Shown: in pieces, positions 17,694-26,893 of the stretch
Position numbering within the stretch: position 1 is the first letter of the stretch
How the letters are laid out: each line of letters begins with the position of its first letter
Assembly (NCBI GenBank): GCA_021772935.1
Contig: JAJFLA010000046.1
Coordinates: 124,001 to 188,000 of the forward strand
Source: Gammaproteobacteria bacterium
GTDB taxonomy: Bacteria; Pseudomonadota; Gammaproteobacteria; Xanthomonadales; SZUA-36
DNA length: 64,000 nt
Reading direction: 5' to 3'
Notes under the pieces: model-generated
What the model was told of the DNA's origin: nothing
What the model saw: only the letters and a program-made list of their open reading frames with translations
The model's database searches: none
Translations under genes and position numbers: made by a program

Positions 17694-18707
17694 ATGGACC
17701 TACATGTGAATTGGTTGCCAGTAAAGCTTGGTCGTGACAGTTTAACGGCAAGGGTGGTTTACCTGTCATCATTGGTGTTCCTGGTTTATCAGGTCATGTT
17801 CACACCTGATTTACTCTATGCCGCATCCAAGAATGGTTTTGATCTGAGTAACAGTGAAATACCGGCAAAAAAAATCAGGGGTGGTGGTCCGCCACGTGAT
17901 GGAATCCCCGCGATTAGTTCACCTCATTTTATTCCGGCAGATGCGGCCACCTTTATGCTGGAAGACGATCGCGTAATTGGTCTCGAGCATAACGGCAAGG
18001 CACGTGCCTACCCGGTGAAAATACTGAATTACCATGAAATTATTAATGACAAGCTCGGTGATAAGAGTGTTCTGATCAGTTACTGCCCTCTGTGCGGTAC
18101 AGCGATGGCTTTCCTTTCAAACGTGGATGGCCGGGATTTAAGCTTTGGTGTTTCGGGTCTGCTATATAACAGCGATGTGCTGATGTATGACCGACAAACA
18201 GAATCTTTGTGGTCCCAGATTTTGGGTCGTGCCATATCTGGTCCAGCCAGGGGCACTAAACTGCAGTCTGTTCCGGTTATTCACACCAATTGGCGTGGAT
18301 GGTTACAAAGCCATCCACAAAGTAGCGTACTCTCCAGCCAGACCGGCTACACAAGGGATTATTCGAAAGACCCTTATGCTGGTTATGGCGAAAATTCACA
18401 GGTTTGGTTTCCAGTAGCGAATCGGGACAAACGCTATTCCAACAAAGAATGGGTGATTGGATTGGAATTTGATGGTGTGACCCGTGCCTGGCCTTTTAGT
18501 GAGTTGGATCGTGTTTGGCAGCATGATCCAAAAAAAGAATTTGTGGATGACAGCATCAATGGACAATCAGTCAGGGTGTATTACCAACCCCACAATCGCA
18601 GTGCACGCATTACAAGCACGGCAGACCTGGCACTTAATGGTGTTTCAGCATTCTGGTTCGCATGGATTGCTTTTCATCCTGAGACCGAGGTTTATATTGC
18701 TCCTTAG
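17694..18707 (+). CDS. DUF3179 domain-containing exported protein
   Basis: A 337-residue protein with an N-terminal membrane or signal segment (VVYLSSLVFLVYQVMF) and a DUF3179 domain recognisable by LNYHEIINDKL, YCPLCGTAMAF and SGLLYNSDVLMYDR. The family is common in marine bacteria and archaea; its function is unknown. The CPLC cysteines may bind metal or form a disulfide. The start is uncertain: ATG 17694 is used, but GTG 17706 is equally possible and the frame is open to a TTG at 17643; none has a good ribosome site. It is followed by a palindrome and a TonB receptor gene. Confidence 0.8.
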   Translation: MDLHVNWLPVKLGRDSLTARVVYLSSLVFLVYQVMFTPDLLYAASKNGFDLSNSEIPAKKIRGGGPPRDGIPAISSPHFIPADAATFMLEDDRVIGLEHNGKARAYPVKILNYHEIINDKLGDKSVLISYCPLCGTAMAFLSNVDGRDLSFGVSGLLYNSDVLMYDRQTESLWSQILGRAISGPARGTKLQSVPVIHTNWRGWLQSHPQSSVLSSQTGYTRDYSKDPYAGYGENSQVWFPVANRDKRYSNKEWVIGLEFDGVTRAWPFSELDRVWQHDPKKEFVDDSINGQSVRVYYQPHNRSARITSTADLALNGVSAFWFAWIAFHPETEVYIAP

Positions 18708-18729
18708 TCAAAAAGTTCTGGACCTGACG

Positions 18730-18748
18730 ATGTATACGACATATACAT
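18730..18748. promoter_or_regulatory. Palindrome ATGTATA-N5-TATACAT upstream of TonB receptor
   Basis: A perfect 7-bp inverted repeat with a 5-bp spacer, 79 bases before the start of the TonB receptor gene at 18827, in an AT-rich intergenic stretch. Size and symmetry fit a dimeric repressor or activator operator. No regulator gene is adjacent, and the binding protein is unknown. Confidence 0.35.
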
Positions 18749-18826
18749 TTGCATTCGGGTTAAAAAAAAACATACTATAAATTAATTAGACAGATTTTGC
18801 TTTTAAAAACATATGGGATAAAACGC

Positions 18827-21103
18827 ATGAAAAATATAAAGTTATCCGCCTTGGGGCTTTCTATAAGCGGCCTCATGCTTCTAAGTTTGACGACAGCTGC
18901 GATGGCTGACGATGAAGCCGAATCCAGCCGTGGATCATCCGTGCTTTTGGAAGAAGTATTAGTTACCGCCAGAAAGCGTGAGGAATCAGCGCAGAATGTG
19001 CCGATTGCTGTAACTGCCTACGGTTCAGCACAGCTTGAGGCAATGAAGGTACGTGATCTGGGTAATTTGTCTGTCGGCATGCCAAACGTTGCAATGGATG
19101 ACATCGGGACAACTCCAGGTACGGCCAATTTTTCCATACGAGGCCTTGGTATCAATAGCTCCATACCATCGATTGATCCAACCGTGGGTGTATTCGTAGA
19201 TGGCGTTTATATTGGCCAGAATGCGGGTGTTGTTGTCGATATGTTTGATATCCAAAGCATCGAGGTTTTGCGTGGCCCACAAGGAACCTTGTTTGGGCGT
19301 AATGTAACTGGTGGTGCAGTACTCATTAATACCAAGCGACCGGGTGACGAACTGGCGATTTCAGCACGTGTAGCGATTGAAGGTAACCCCAATGGTGACG
19401 GTGGCGTGAATAAATATGCCATGGCCAGCATTTCCGGTCCACTAAGTGAAAACTTCGGTGCCAGACTGAGCGTCTATCAAAACACCGACGATGGCTGGTT
19501 TGTCAATCAGGCCAACGGCGAGAACTTCGGTGAAGCAGACACAACGATCATCCGACCTGTGCTGAGCTGGAAGGTCAGTGACACCGTTGACATGACTCTG
19601 CGCTGGGAACACCTGGAATCCGATGGCGACGGACCGGCTTCACAAAGCCATACCAATGGTTCAGGGGTTGCTTCTTTTTGGACGAACTTTGATCGTGACA
19701 GTTTCGATTTTGCGATCGATAACGAGGGTTTTTTTGATATAGAAAATGATCTGGTCACATGGGAAACCAATATTGATGTAGCGTTCGGTAATGGCACCAT
19801 TACGAACATCTTTGGCTGGCGGGATTATGTTTCGACAGGTAGCAGTGATATCGACTCAACCCCACAGGCTTTTTTCCACGCAGATTTCTGGAGTAATGCG
19901 GAGCAATACAGCAACGAACTGAGGTTTAACGGTGTATTCGGAAAGTCCAATGTTACCGCGGGTGTTTACTGGTTTACCAATGAGGTTAATTATCACGAAC
20001 GCCGTAACCTGCTTGGTATTGCCACCGGGGGTATTGCACCGGCACAGCGACAAGATGGTGGCGGTGACTATTATGTAGATTCTCTTGCCGCATTTTTCTC
20101 CGTGGATCATGATATCAGCGATACCCTGACTTTAAATGCTGGTATTCGCTTCACGCATGAAGAAAAAGAGGCCGATATTACATCGTTGGTTCGCAACATC
20201 AGCGCTTTCCCCAACCTTACGGAGTGCAATGTCACTGAAGGCAGTTGCGCCTTTGACTTTTCGGATAAAGAAACCTGGAATGCCTGGTCGGGCAAACTAG
20301 GTGCCACTTATACTATTTCGGAAGACAAACGCGTTTATGGTCACTGGTCACGGGCCCAACGTTCAGGTGGTTACAATTTGCGCAACACGGCCATCGATAC
20401 AGTTAATTTGGGTCCAGGTCCATTTGATGAAGAAACAGTAGACAATTTTGAACTGGGTTTCAAATCAGAGCTGGCTGGGCGTGGACGCTTTAATGCCGCA
20501 GTGTTCTATAACCAGATCGATGATATGCAGCGTGAAATCAATCTTTCTGACCCTATTTCCGGTGTAGTACAGGTGATTAAAAATACCGCTGACGCTGAGA
20601 TTTTCGGTGTTGAGCTTGATGGCACTTTTGCCCTGACTGACAATCTCGTGCTACTGGCATCGCTGGGCTGGATTGATGCATCATACGATGAGGTCAGGTT
20701 TGATTTGAATGGTGACGGCGCGATTAATAATGCCGACAAAGATCTTGATTTACCTCGTGCAGCGAAATGGACTTATAGTGTTGGTTTGTCACATAGCCTT
20801 GGGTTTTCAAATGGGGGTCAATTGACCAGTCGGATCAATTTTGCTTATCGTGATGATTCATCTTATACCGATAACAACCTGGGTTTTTTACTTTCGCAAG
20901 ACATACTTGATGCGGGTCTGGACTACAGCACAGCAGATGGTCGCTGGATAGTTTCCCTGTATGGTCGCAACCTGCTTGACAGTGTAAATCATGGTGGTGA
21001 TACCCAGTTGCCTTCTTTGCTGGGACCGTTGCCACTGGGTGGCACGTTCTCGCCGCTGTCCAAAGGCCAGGTAGTAGGCCTTGAAGTGACCCTCAACTAC
21101 TGA
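18827..21103 (+). CDS. TonB-dependent receptor
   Basis: Outer-membrane active-transport receptor of 758 residues. Order: signal peptide ending near AAMADD, TonB-box region with VLVTARKREESAQNVPIAV, plug domain with NFSIRGLGI, VGVFVDGVYIG and IEVLRGPQGTLFGRN, and a barrel. The ATG at 18827 gives the short signal peptide; an upstream in-frame start at 18797 is less likely. It belongs to the large FyuA/IroN-like group that takes up siderophores or small organic molecules in marine gammaproteobacteria; the ligand cannot be read here. A palindrome lies upstream and a strong hairpin terminator follows the gene. Confidence 0.92.
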   Translation: MKNIKLSALGLSISGLMLLSLTTAAMADDEAESSRGSSVLLEEVLVTARKREESAQNVPIAVTAYGSAQLEAMKVRDLGNLSVGMPNVAMDDIGTTPGTANFSIRGLGINSSIPSIDPTVGVFVDGVYIGQNAGVVVDMFDIQSIEVLRGPQGTLFGRNVTGGAVLINTKRPGDELAISARVAIEGNPNGDGGVNKYAMASISGPLSENFGARLSVYQNTDDGWFVNQANGENFGEADTTIIRPVLSWKVSDTVDMTLRWEHLESDGDGPASQSHTNGSGVASFWTNFDRDSFDFAIDNEGFFDIENDLVTWETNIDVAFGNGTITNIFGWRDYVSTGSSDIDSTPQAFFHADFWSNAEQYSNELRFNGVFGKSNVTAGVYWFTNEVNYHERRNLLGIATGGIAPAQRQDGGGDYYVDSLAAFFSVDHDISDTLTLNAGIRFTHEEKEADITSLVRNISAFPNLTECNVTEGSCAFDFSDKETWNAWSGKLGATYTISEDKRVYGHWSRAQRSGGYNLRNTAIDTVNLGPGPFDEETVDNFELGFKSELAGRGRFNAAVFYNQIDDMQREINLSDPISGVVQVIKNTADAEIFGVELDGTFALTDNLVLLASLGWIDASYDEVRFDLNGDGAINNADKDLDLPRAAKWTYSVGLSHSLGFSNGGQLTSRINFAYRDDSSYTDNNLGFLLSQDILDAGLDYSTADGRWIVSLYGRNLLDSVNHGGDTQLPSLLGPLPLGGTFSPLSKGQVVGLEVTLNY

Positions 21104-21120
21104 TTTGGGTGCATTCTGGA

Positions 21121-21158
21121 AAAACCCTGTGACCTCACGGTCACAGGGTTTTCTTTTT
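21121..21158 (+). terminator. Rho-independent terminator after the TonB receptor
   Basis: A perfect 14-bp stem (AAAACCCTGTGACC and its complement) around a TCAC loop, followed by a T-rich run (TTCTTTTT). It ends two bases before the next start codon at 21161. Confidence 0.88.
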
Positions 21159-21160
21159 CA

Positions 21161-22897
21161 ATGAAGACAAGACAGTACAAAAATACCTTTCCTCTCGGCC
21201 TGGTGCTATTTGGGCTGGTTCTTGCGATTTACAAGGCCACTTTTCGGGCCGCTGAAATGGGTGCGGACTGGTCTGTTGTTTTTACCTTGGCTGGACTTGA
21301 CGGCTTCTATATCGCCTTGTTTTTAATGATTGGCATTTTGCATGGTGTTGCCAGAGTCAGCGTGCTGCGTGTAATGTTATGGTTGCTACTTGTTTTTATG
21401 GCATTTATTTACCTGGTAGACAGCTTTGTTCTGCTGGCGCTGGATGAACATGCACCCCTGTTTGAAATCGGTCGCTATGCTCCCGAACTGGGTGTTGTTC
21501 TGAGCTTTTTCGATATAAAGGCATACACGGCGATATTGCTTTTTTTGGTCTCGATGTTTGTCGTTCGCAGGCTCACTTCTGGCCTGAAAAAGGCCAGCGT
21601 TGTATTGCTGGTGATTGTGTTCTCTTTTGGAAGTTTAGCGGCAGCTTATGCGCCACAGCCGTTGGTGCGATACGCCATGCTCAGCCCTGTTGGCCTGCTG
21701 GAAGGTATAAAGCCACAAACACCAGTTTCTTCCTACAGCACAGAACAAATAGATTTTTATGTAAGTTTGGAAGTTGAATCAACAATAATCCCTGCGACGA
21801 AGCCCGATATAATTTTGCTGGTTGTTGAATCCCTGTCATCTATCAACTCCAAGAAAATATCAGGTCGTGTTGTCAACTTGCTCACCGGTTTTGATGAGCT
21901 AACAGAGCAGGGTCTGCTGTTTCCCAATTTCTTTGCTAATCATCAGGCCTCGGAGGGCGGTATTATTGCCTTGCTGGGAGGTTACCCACCGATGCATTTT
22001 CCGACCGCCTCTCCCTATATGTTTGATGAATTTGCAATCCAGCCATCGGTGATAGCAGACTATCGGAAGCAAGGTTATTTTACAGAGTTTTTGACTAATT
22101 CTGATCTGACCTTTATCGGTTTGAATCACTACCTCGACGGCCTTGGGTTTGACCGTAGTCGTGGCAGGGATGATGTCGCTATCATGCGGGTCGCACCGAG
22201 AGTCGTGCAGGATGCACCATCGGATGCCTTGCTTTACGACGAAGCACTGGAAACGGTCCGGCAGTTGTCAGCAACTCACCAGCCTTTTTTGCTGGCCATC
22301 GCCACCACCAGTACCCATCTCCCTTATCGGCACCCCGAAGGTGGGCCGGATACGCCGCAAGCGGTGTGGCAATGGAGTCTGCAAGAATTAACCGCGTTTT
22401 ATCAGCAATTATCAGCAGACGGATATTTTGAACACGGTATATTACTGATCACCGGGGACCACCGACAAATGCGACCGCTGAGCGAAAATGAAACTTTAAG
22501 CTTCGGCGGTAGTGCCCGTGCACGTGTGCCATTACTGGTGATTGGTAACGGCTATCCAGCGGGTGTAATCGATGAGCGATTATTTCAGCAATCGGACTTG
22601 TTGCGCATGTTGGGAAGAATTCAACTGCCCGCAACCCGTCTCTCACCGCAGCCAATTTGGGTTGAGCGTTATAACCGTAAATTCGGCCGTATCGAATTGA
22701 TTGACAACCTGAGTGTATTTGATGAGGCCGATCTTGGTCGTCACGAGTATGCTTTAAAGGTCGTGGGTGACCGTATCGAATGGCTGGGCGAAAAACCTGC
22801 ATTCGCTCGTCGCGCAGAAATCCGTATACATACTCAACGAAGCCTGCATCAGAGAATACGCACCAGCACTCGTGAGCAGGTCATTCAAAAACCCTGA
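21161..22897 (+). CDS. Membrane-anchored sulfatase/phosphoethanolamine-transferase-like protein (LtaS/alkaline phosphatase superfamily)
   Basis: A 578-residue protein with about five N-terminal membrane helices (residues 10-165) and a large periplasmic sulfatase-type domain. Visible are the metal-binding PDIILLVVES (Glu223), the presumed nucleophile region NHQASEGG (Ser264, spaced about as in LtaS), the TSTHLPY segment and the C-terminal metal motif LLITGDHR. Members of this group transfer phosphoglycerol or phosphoethanolamine to envelope glycans and lipids; the reaction here is not known. The ATG follows a terminator by two bases and no ribosome site is visible, so transcription must read through or start very close to the gene. 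Confidence 0.8.
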   Translation: MKTRQYKNTFPLGLVLFGLVLAIYKATFRAAEMGADWSVVFTLAGLDGFYIALFLMIGILHGVARVSVLRVMLWLLLVFMAFIYLVDSFVLLALDEHAPLFEIGRYAPELGVVLSFFDIKAYTAILLFLVSMFVVRRLTSGLKKASVVLLVIVFSFGSLAAAYAPQPLVRYAMLSPVGLLEGIKPQTPVSSYSTEQIDFYVSLEVESTIIPATKPDIILLVVESLSSINSKKISGRVVNLLTGFDELTEQGLLFPNFFANHQASEGGIIALLGGYPPMHFPTASPYMFDEFAIQPSVIADYRKQGYFTEFLTNSDLTFIGLNHYLDGLGFDRSRGRDDVAIMRVAPRVVQDAPSDALLYDEALETVRQLSATHQPFLLAIATTSTHLPYRHPEGGPDTPQAVWQWSLQELTAFYQQLSADGYFEHGILLITGDHRQMRPLSENETLSFGGSARARVPLLVIGNGYPAGVIDERLFQQSDLLRMLGRIQLPATRLSPQPIWVERYNRKFGRIELIDNLSVFDEADLGRHEYALKVVGDRIEWLGEKPAFARRAEIRIHTQRSLHQRIRTSTREQVIQKP

Positions 22898-23034
22898 ATT
22901 GAACAAAGCTATTGAAAACACAACATCATCCGATGATGCTGATCCAACATTACAATTTCAACAACGGCTCTGTTTGCAGCAATGACGCAATCAGAAATAT
23001 ACACATGCAGCGGTGTAAACCGTGTTACAGGCGT

Positions 23035-24159
23035 TCAGCTATGGGTGTGTTTGGGGGTATACGGAATTCGAATATGGATGGTCAGGCCGTGGGGTTCTGT
23101 CGGGCTTAACTTGATGGCGTGTTCGGCACCGTAAAGGGTTGCAAGGCGTTCGCGAGTATTTTTCAGGCCTACACCATTGGCGTTCGGAATATGGCCATCG
23201 ATCAGGGTGCAACCCGGTCCGTCGTCACTGACAGAAATCAATAAGTCGCCGGCAAACACCTTGGCTGAAATGCACAGGTGTCCGCCACCTTCTGCACGTG
23301 CAATGCCGTACTTGATCGCGTTTTCGATTAAAGGTTGCAGTAACAGGCTGGGGATCAATGCATCATTTGCGCTTTCTTCAATATTCAGTTGTAGAGAAAG
23401 ACGCTCTTCGAAACGCACTTTTTCAATATCCAGATAAAGCTGTAAGGCCTGCAGTTCCTGTTCCAGCGTTATTTTTTGCATCGGATCATTATCCAGTGAA
23501 TAACGCAAAAAGCTCGATAATTTGGTGACCATGCGATTGGCAAGTTCGGTGTTTTGTTCCAGGACCAGGGTAGAAATCGCATTTAAAGTATTAAACAAAA
23601 AATGTGGATTCAGTTGGTAGCGCAGCATTTTTAATTGCGCTTCATGTGCCATGGCGGCCGATTTCAGTGCGCTTTCACGGACCTCCTGGAATATACGGTA
23701 TGACTTGATCGCAAAATAAAGAGCACTCCAGAGCAATATGGTCGTGATGCTACCGCTGTAGCTTTCAACGAAAGATACCTTTGAGTAAATTTCAGCCGCA
23801 TCGCCTAGTTTTTCATACCACGCATCCATATCCTTGGCGTTTTCAATCCACCCCATATAAATGTAGGTACGGATTTTGATCCATAAATAACCCGCCAGTG
23901 CACTACCGCCGAGAAGCCCGATAGCCTGTACCCAAATCGCACGGTCCCAAAAAAAGCGATACAGGTAACGTAGTGGCATGGAGATAAGCATACCGATGAC
24001 GGTGATGACTGCGACATAGGCGGCATAAGCAGGGGCAACATCCTCCAGCATCGTTGCGGTATAGAGATACTTGCCAACAATTCCCCATAATGCCCAACCA
24101 CCCAAATGAAATGTCCAAAACAGGTTTGGCTGGTCCTTAATGATGTTTCTTAGTTTCAC
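23035..24159 (-). CDS. LytS/YehU-type membrane sensor histidine kinase, no adjacent response regulator
   Basis: A 374-residue kinase with four predicted N-terminal membrane helices (about 14-155) and a His_kinase/HATPase_c module. The phospho-acceptor is in LNPHFLFNTLNAIS (His186), the N-box is PLIENAIKYGI, and the G-boxes are DDGPGC and GVGLKNTRERL. Such kinases normally sit beside a LytTR response regulator. None is found here: the gene ends convergent with the sulfatase gene, and the 120 bases upstream lead to a divergent protease gene. Confidence 0.88.
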   Translation of the reverse strand: MKLRNIIKDQPNLFWTFHLGGWALWGIVGKYLYTATMLEDVAPAYAAYVAVITVIGMLISMPLRYLYRFFWDRAIWVQAIGLLGGSALAGYLWIKIRTYIYMGWIENAKDMDAWYEKLGDAAEIYSKVSFVESYSGSITTILLWSALYFAIKSYRIFQEVRESALKSAAMAHEAQLKMLRYQLNPHFLFNTLNAISTLVLEQNTELANRMVTKLSSFLRYSLDNDPMQKITLEQELQALQLYLDIEKVRFEERLSLQLNIEESANDALIPSLLLQPLIENAIKYGIARAEGGGHLCISAKVFAGDLLISVSDDGPGCTLIDGHIPNANGVGLKNTRERLATLYGAEHAIKLSPTEPHGLTIHIRIPYTPKHTHS

Positions 24160-24279
24160 GAGGCGATTTTACACGTTTGCTTGGTAGCCGTATCCCGACT
24201 TAACCGCCCTGCAATGCGGTTTGTCTCAAAATGGTGATCTGTGCGTTGATTACAGGTGGTTTCACAAGGTTAGTCCGAC

Positions 24280-25347
24280 ATGGATAATTGTTACTGTCTT
24301 TTGACAGCAACGGGAGTGGGGGCTACATTAACGCCGGTTAACACCACTGGTTTTGCCATGCATGACGATTCACAAATGACGAGTCTTACCATCAGGCCAT
24401 TGCTGCTGAGCCTTTTGCTCTATTTTATTGTGTTCACTGCAAGCGGTCAGGTGACTGAGACTGTCCCTGTCAACATTTTTGGTGACGGCAATCCACACAA
24501 CGGTGTTGAAGATAGCCGTGAGCAACTGATGACAGGACAGGGTAGGGGCACCAGTCTGGCTGATCAGCGCTTGAGTGCAGGCACGATCAAATGTGATGGA
24601 AAAGTTCGTGGTACTGCCATGGTTGTTGATACACGTGAGTTTGCGTCTGGTCTCAAGGGGGTCGTGCTCGCCAGTGCCGCACACGTACTTTATGACCTGG
24701 ATAAAAAACGGCGCTTCAGACGTTGTGAGTTCCATTTCCTGGCCTTGGGTGAGCTTGCCCGCTACCGGGCAAAGATAGACCTTAAAAATGTGAAAATGGG
24801 AAACTTTGATCCCTTGAAGGGGACCGGGGGGTTGCAGTTTGGCAAGGGAGACTGGGTTTTTTTATATGTTCCCAAACCCTGGAAAAACTTTAATCCTGAT
24901 GAATCCGTCAATTTACGTATTTTTTCTTCGCTGCGGATGGAATCGTATCAACAAGCCGGCGCTGAATTGAGGCTGATTGCTTTTGACTCATCAGCGGGCG
25001 TTATTAGTGTAAGTAAAAACTGTACGGTAATTGAAAGTAACAGCGATGACCTGGGTGGTGGAGCCTGGAAAGGGCAACTTCTGGATGATTGCGACTCGGC
25101 AGGTGGTGCTTCCGGGGGCGGAATTGTTGCGGTAGTAGAAAAACAGCAGTATTTGATTGGTATACGTAATGGCTCACACTGGAGTGAACAGGTGTATCCT
25201 GGCAGCGAATACCCGCTGGGTCCTCCTGACGGTGCGATTTGGAATCGTTTATCAAATACAAATTTCGGACGCGCCATCGATATGCATTTGATCAATGAGC
25301 TGGATGATTTCATTCAAAGCATCAATAAAAAACTCAATGTATTATAA
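24280..25347 (+). CDS. Exported trypsin-like serine protease
   Basis: A 355-residue protein with a hydrophobic export segment (PLLLSLLLYFIVFTASG) and a divergent chymotrypsin-fold domain. A full triad is suggested: His135 in ASAAHVLYD, Asp191 in GKGDWVFLYV and Ser278 in DSAGGASGGGIV. Paired cysteines (Cys105, Cys149, Cys248, Cys271) suit a periplasmic or extracellular protein. The start is uncertain: ATG 24280 is listed, but ATG 24358 or 24376 would give a shorter, more typical signal peptide. The family level is inferred from the triad; substrate unknown. A MITE begins 26 bases after the stop. Confidence 0.7.
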   Translation: MDNCYCLLTATGVGATLTPVNTTGFAMHDDSQMTSLTIRPLLLSLLLYFIVFTASGQVTETVPVNIFGDGNPHNGVEDSREQLMTGQGRGTSLADQRLSAGTIKCDGKVRGTAMVVDTREFASGLKGVVLASAAHVLYDLDKKRRFRRCEFHFLALGELARYRAKIDLKNVKMGNFDPLKGTGGLQFGKGDWVFLYVPKPWKNFNPDESVNLRIFSSLRMESYQQAGAELRLIAFDSSAGVISVSKNCTVIESNSDDLGGGAWKGQLLDDCDSAGGASGGGIVAVVEKQQYLIGIRNGSHWSEQVYPGSEYPLGPPDGAIWNRLSNTNFGRAIDMHLINELDDFIQSINKKLNVL

Positions 25348-25372
25348 ATTCACATATTTGTTTGGCCACGGT

Positions 25373-25531
25373 CTAGGAGCCTGTCGGGTTTGACAGATCG
25401 TAGCGAGGGCAAGGTGAATTGAGAAGGTGAGACCGCACAGCGGTCGAGAGGCTGGCCTGGGCCATGCAGGAGGTAGAGCAACGCAGGAGCTGTTTGCCGA
25501 GTAGATCATGTTAAATCCGAGAGGCTCCTAG
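25373..25531. mobile_element. MITE copy 1 (CTAGGAGCCTGTCGG family)
   Basis: A 159-bp element bounded by CTAG and a terminal inverted repeat: CTAGGAGCCTGTCGGGTTT at the left, and AAATCCGAGAGGCTCCTAG at the right, matching with two mismatches. The subterminal sequences GACAGATCGTAGCGAGG and GTAGATCATGTTAAATCC recur in the second copy at 37899-38065 (inverted there). No coding capacity for a transposase. CTAG at both ends could be a 4-bp target duplication of the YTAR type made by IS5-group elements; this is inference. Its right end encodes the last residues of the neighbouring SRAP gene. Confidence 0.85.
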
Positions 25532-26269
25532 GCATTCAGGTAGTGCGATTTTCTCATTTCCAGGTATTTTGATACCCATCGGTATGGCTTCAACGCCCAT
25601 GCTTTCTTCCGGAAATGGACGCAGCAATTGTAAGGCTTCGCTTTTTGGTGCTCTAAGCCAGCGCACTGCTTCAGCCTGATTTCTAAGTAAAGCCGGAGAA
25701 CGGTGGTGACCAACAGATTTCAGTATTTTGTTAGGTTCAACCGTTATGATGCTGATGCTCATTTTTTTAATGCCATCAGTTGTAGTGAACCAGCTGGCCA
25801 GTCCACACAACATCCAGAATGATGCATGCAGAGGAAAAACTGCGTAGGGAATCTGGGGCCGTACACGGCTATCGAATTCATAGAACCAGGATACAGGTAT
25901 TAACACCCTGAAATCCTTTGACCAGGCGCCCATGTAAGATGGAGCAAAAGCCTGGTTTGTGTGACGCAGTCGAGCATTAGCAGTGGAAATCAATTTGCCA
26001 TCTTTATTTCGTGGTAATTGTCCTTTGGACCAAAAAGGCAGGAATGGCCAGACGGCTTCAGTCGGGCGGTCGATATCACCATCGGCATAGATGGCGGGTA
26101 GTGATTCCCAGATCATTGAATCTGGTTCAGATTTTCGGCGTAAGCGGGAAGGGGATATGTTGATCCGGTTGGCGGGGTTTTCAGGCAGGGTTTCAGGTGC
26201 CGAGAGGCTGCTGGCCCAGGCATAAATATGCTTCCATTTCAGGTGTGAAATTGCAGCTTTTCCGCACAT
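25511..26269 (-). CDS. SOS-response-associated peptidase (SRAP/YedK/HMCES family)
   Basis: A protein of 252 residues that by family knowledge cross-links through Cys2 to abasic sites in single-stranded DNA and protects them. The N-terminus is MCG (Cys2), with NAR at 98-100, the catalytic Glu131 in VSWFYEF and the His in GHHRSPALL (His188/189), matching the active-site set of the family. The chain is divergent: Lys-Ala follows MCG and several usual residues differ. The final residues (LGASRI) and the TAA stop are encoded inside the MITE at 25373-25531, so the native C-terminus was replaced by insertion. Confidence 0.85.
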   Translation of the reverse strand: MCGKAAISHLKWKHIYAWASSLSAPETLPENPANRINISPSRLRRKSEPDSMIWESLPAIYADGDIDRPTEAVWPFLPFWSKGQLPRNKDGKLISTANARLRHTNQAFAPSYMGAWSKDFRVLIPVSWFYEFDSRVRPQIPYAVFPLHASFWMLCGLASWFTTTDGIKKMSISIITVEPNKILKSVGHHRSPALLRNQAEAVRWLRAPKSEALQLLRPFPEESMGVEAIPMGIKIPGNEKIALPECLGASRI

Positions 26270-26436
26270 GAAAATATCTTACCCTGAGTGCAGGATAAGT
26301 AAGTTTTCTGGCAATCTGGTCATATTCAAAAAATGTCCACTTCCTGGCTGCATCAGACAGGATCAACTACAGATTGAGCAATCTGCCGAATGCTGAAAAG
26401 TCTCAGCTTAGCCCTTATGAAGCGGGCTGCGAGTAC

Positions 26437-26811
26437 TCAGCGCTTAATACTCGAAAGAATCTCTCTGGGTGTTTTGCCATCGAGTTTTTTGTGTAGTTTT
26501 GCTTTGTTATGACCGACGCCCAAATCGTAAGCCAACATGTATTGCATGGCACCATTAAGGTTGTTGTATGCACCATCGCCTGCCTGTTCGCGGATATTCT
26601 TTAGGGTCTTTTCAACTTCTTCAGGTGTTGAAAAATTAACCGGTTGATCCAAAATGGAATCATCCTGACCACCTGTGTTTACGGCGACCTCAGTGCTCGA
26701 AGCTTCCGGCTGTGTGGCAGTATTTGTATTCTTACTGTCCTCGGAACAGGCAGTCATCAGAAACAAAACAAGAATTCCGATCGTTATTGAAACAAAGTGT
26801 GTTTTGCGCAT
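26437..26811 (-). CDS. Small lipoprotein of unknown function
   Basis: A 124-residue protein with a signal peptide and lipobox LMTAC (Cys22), a Ser/Thr/Gln-rich linker, and a C-terminal helical domain with TPEEVEKTLKNIREQAGD and a Lys-rich end (KLHKKLDGKTPREILSSIKR). It resembles short lipoproteins of the DUF6694 type, but only weakly. It stands alone between the SRAP gene and rsmC. Confidence 0.65.
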   Translation of the reverse strand: MRKTHFVSITIGILVLFLMTACSEDSKNTNTATQPEASSTEVAVNTGGQDDSILDQPVNFSTPEEVEKTLKNIREQAGDGAYNNLNGAMQYMLAYDLGVGHNKAKLHKKLDGKTPREILSSIKR

Positions 26812-26893
26812 GTTGTATTCCTTTTTGATACTTTTGATCAGGCTCCGAATTCAGGAGCTTTGACTATGTTACTTCAAGTTAATTCCGTAGCAG

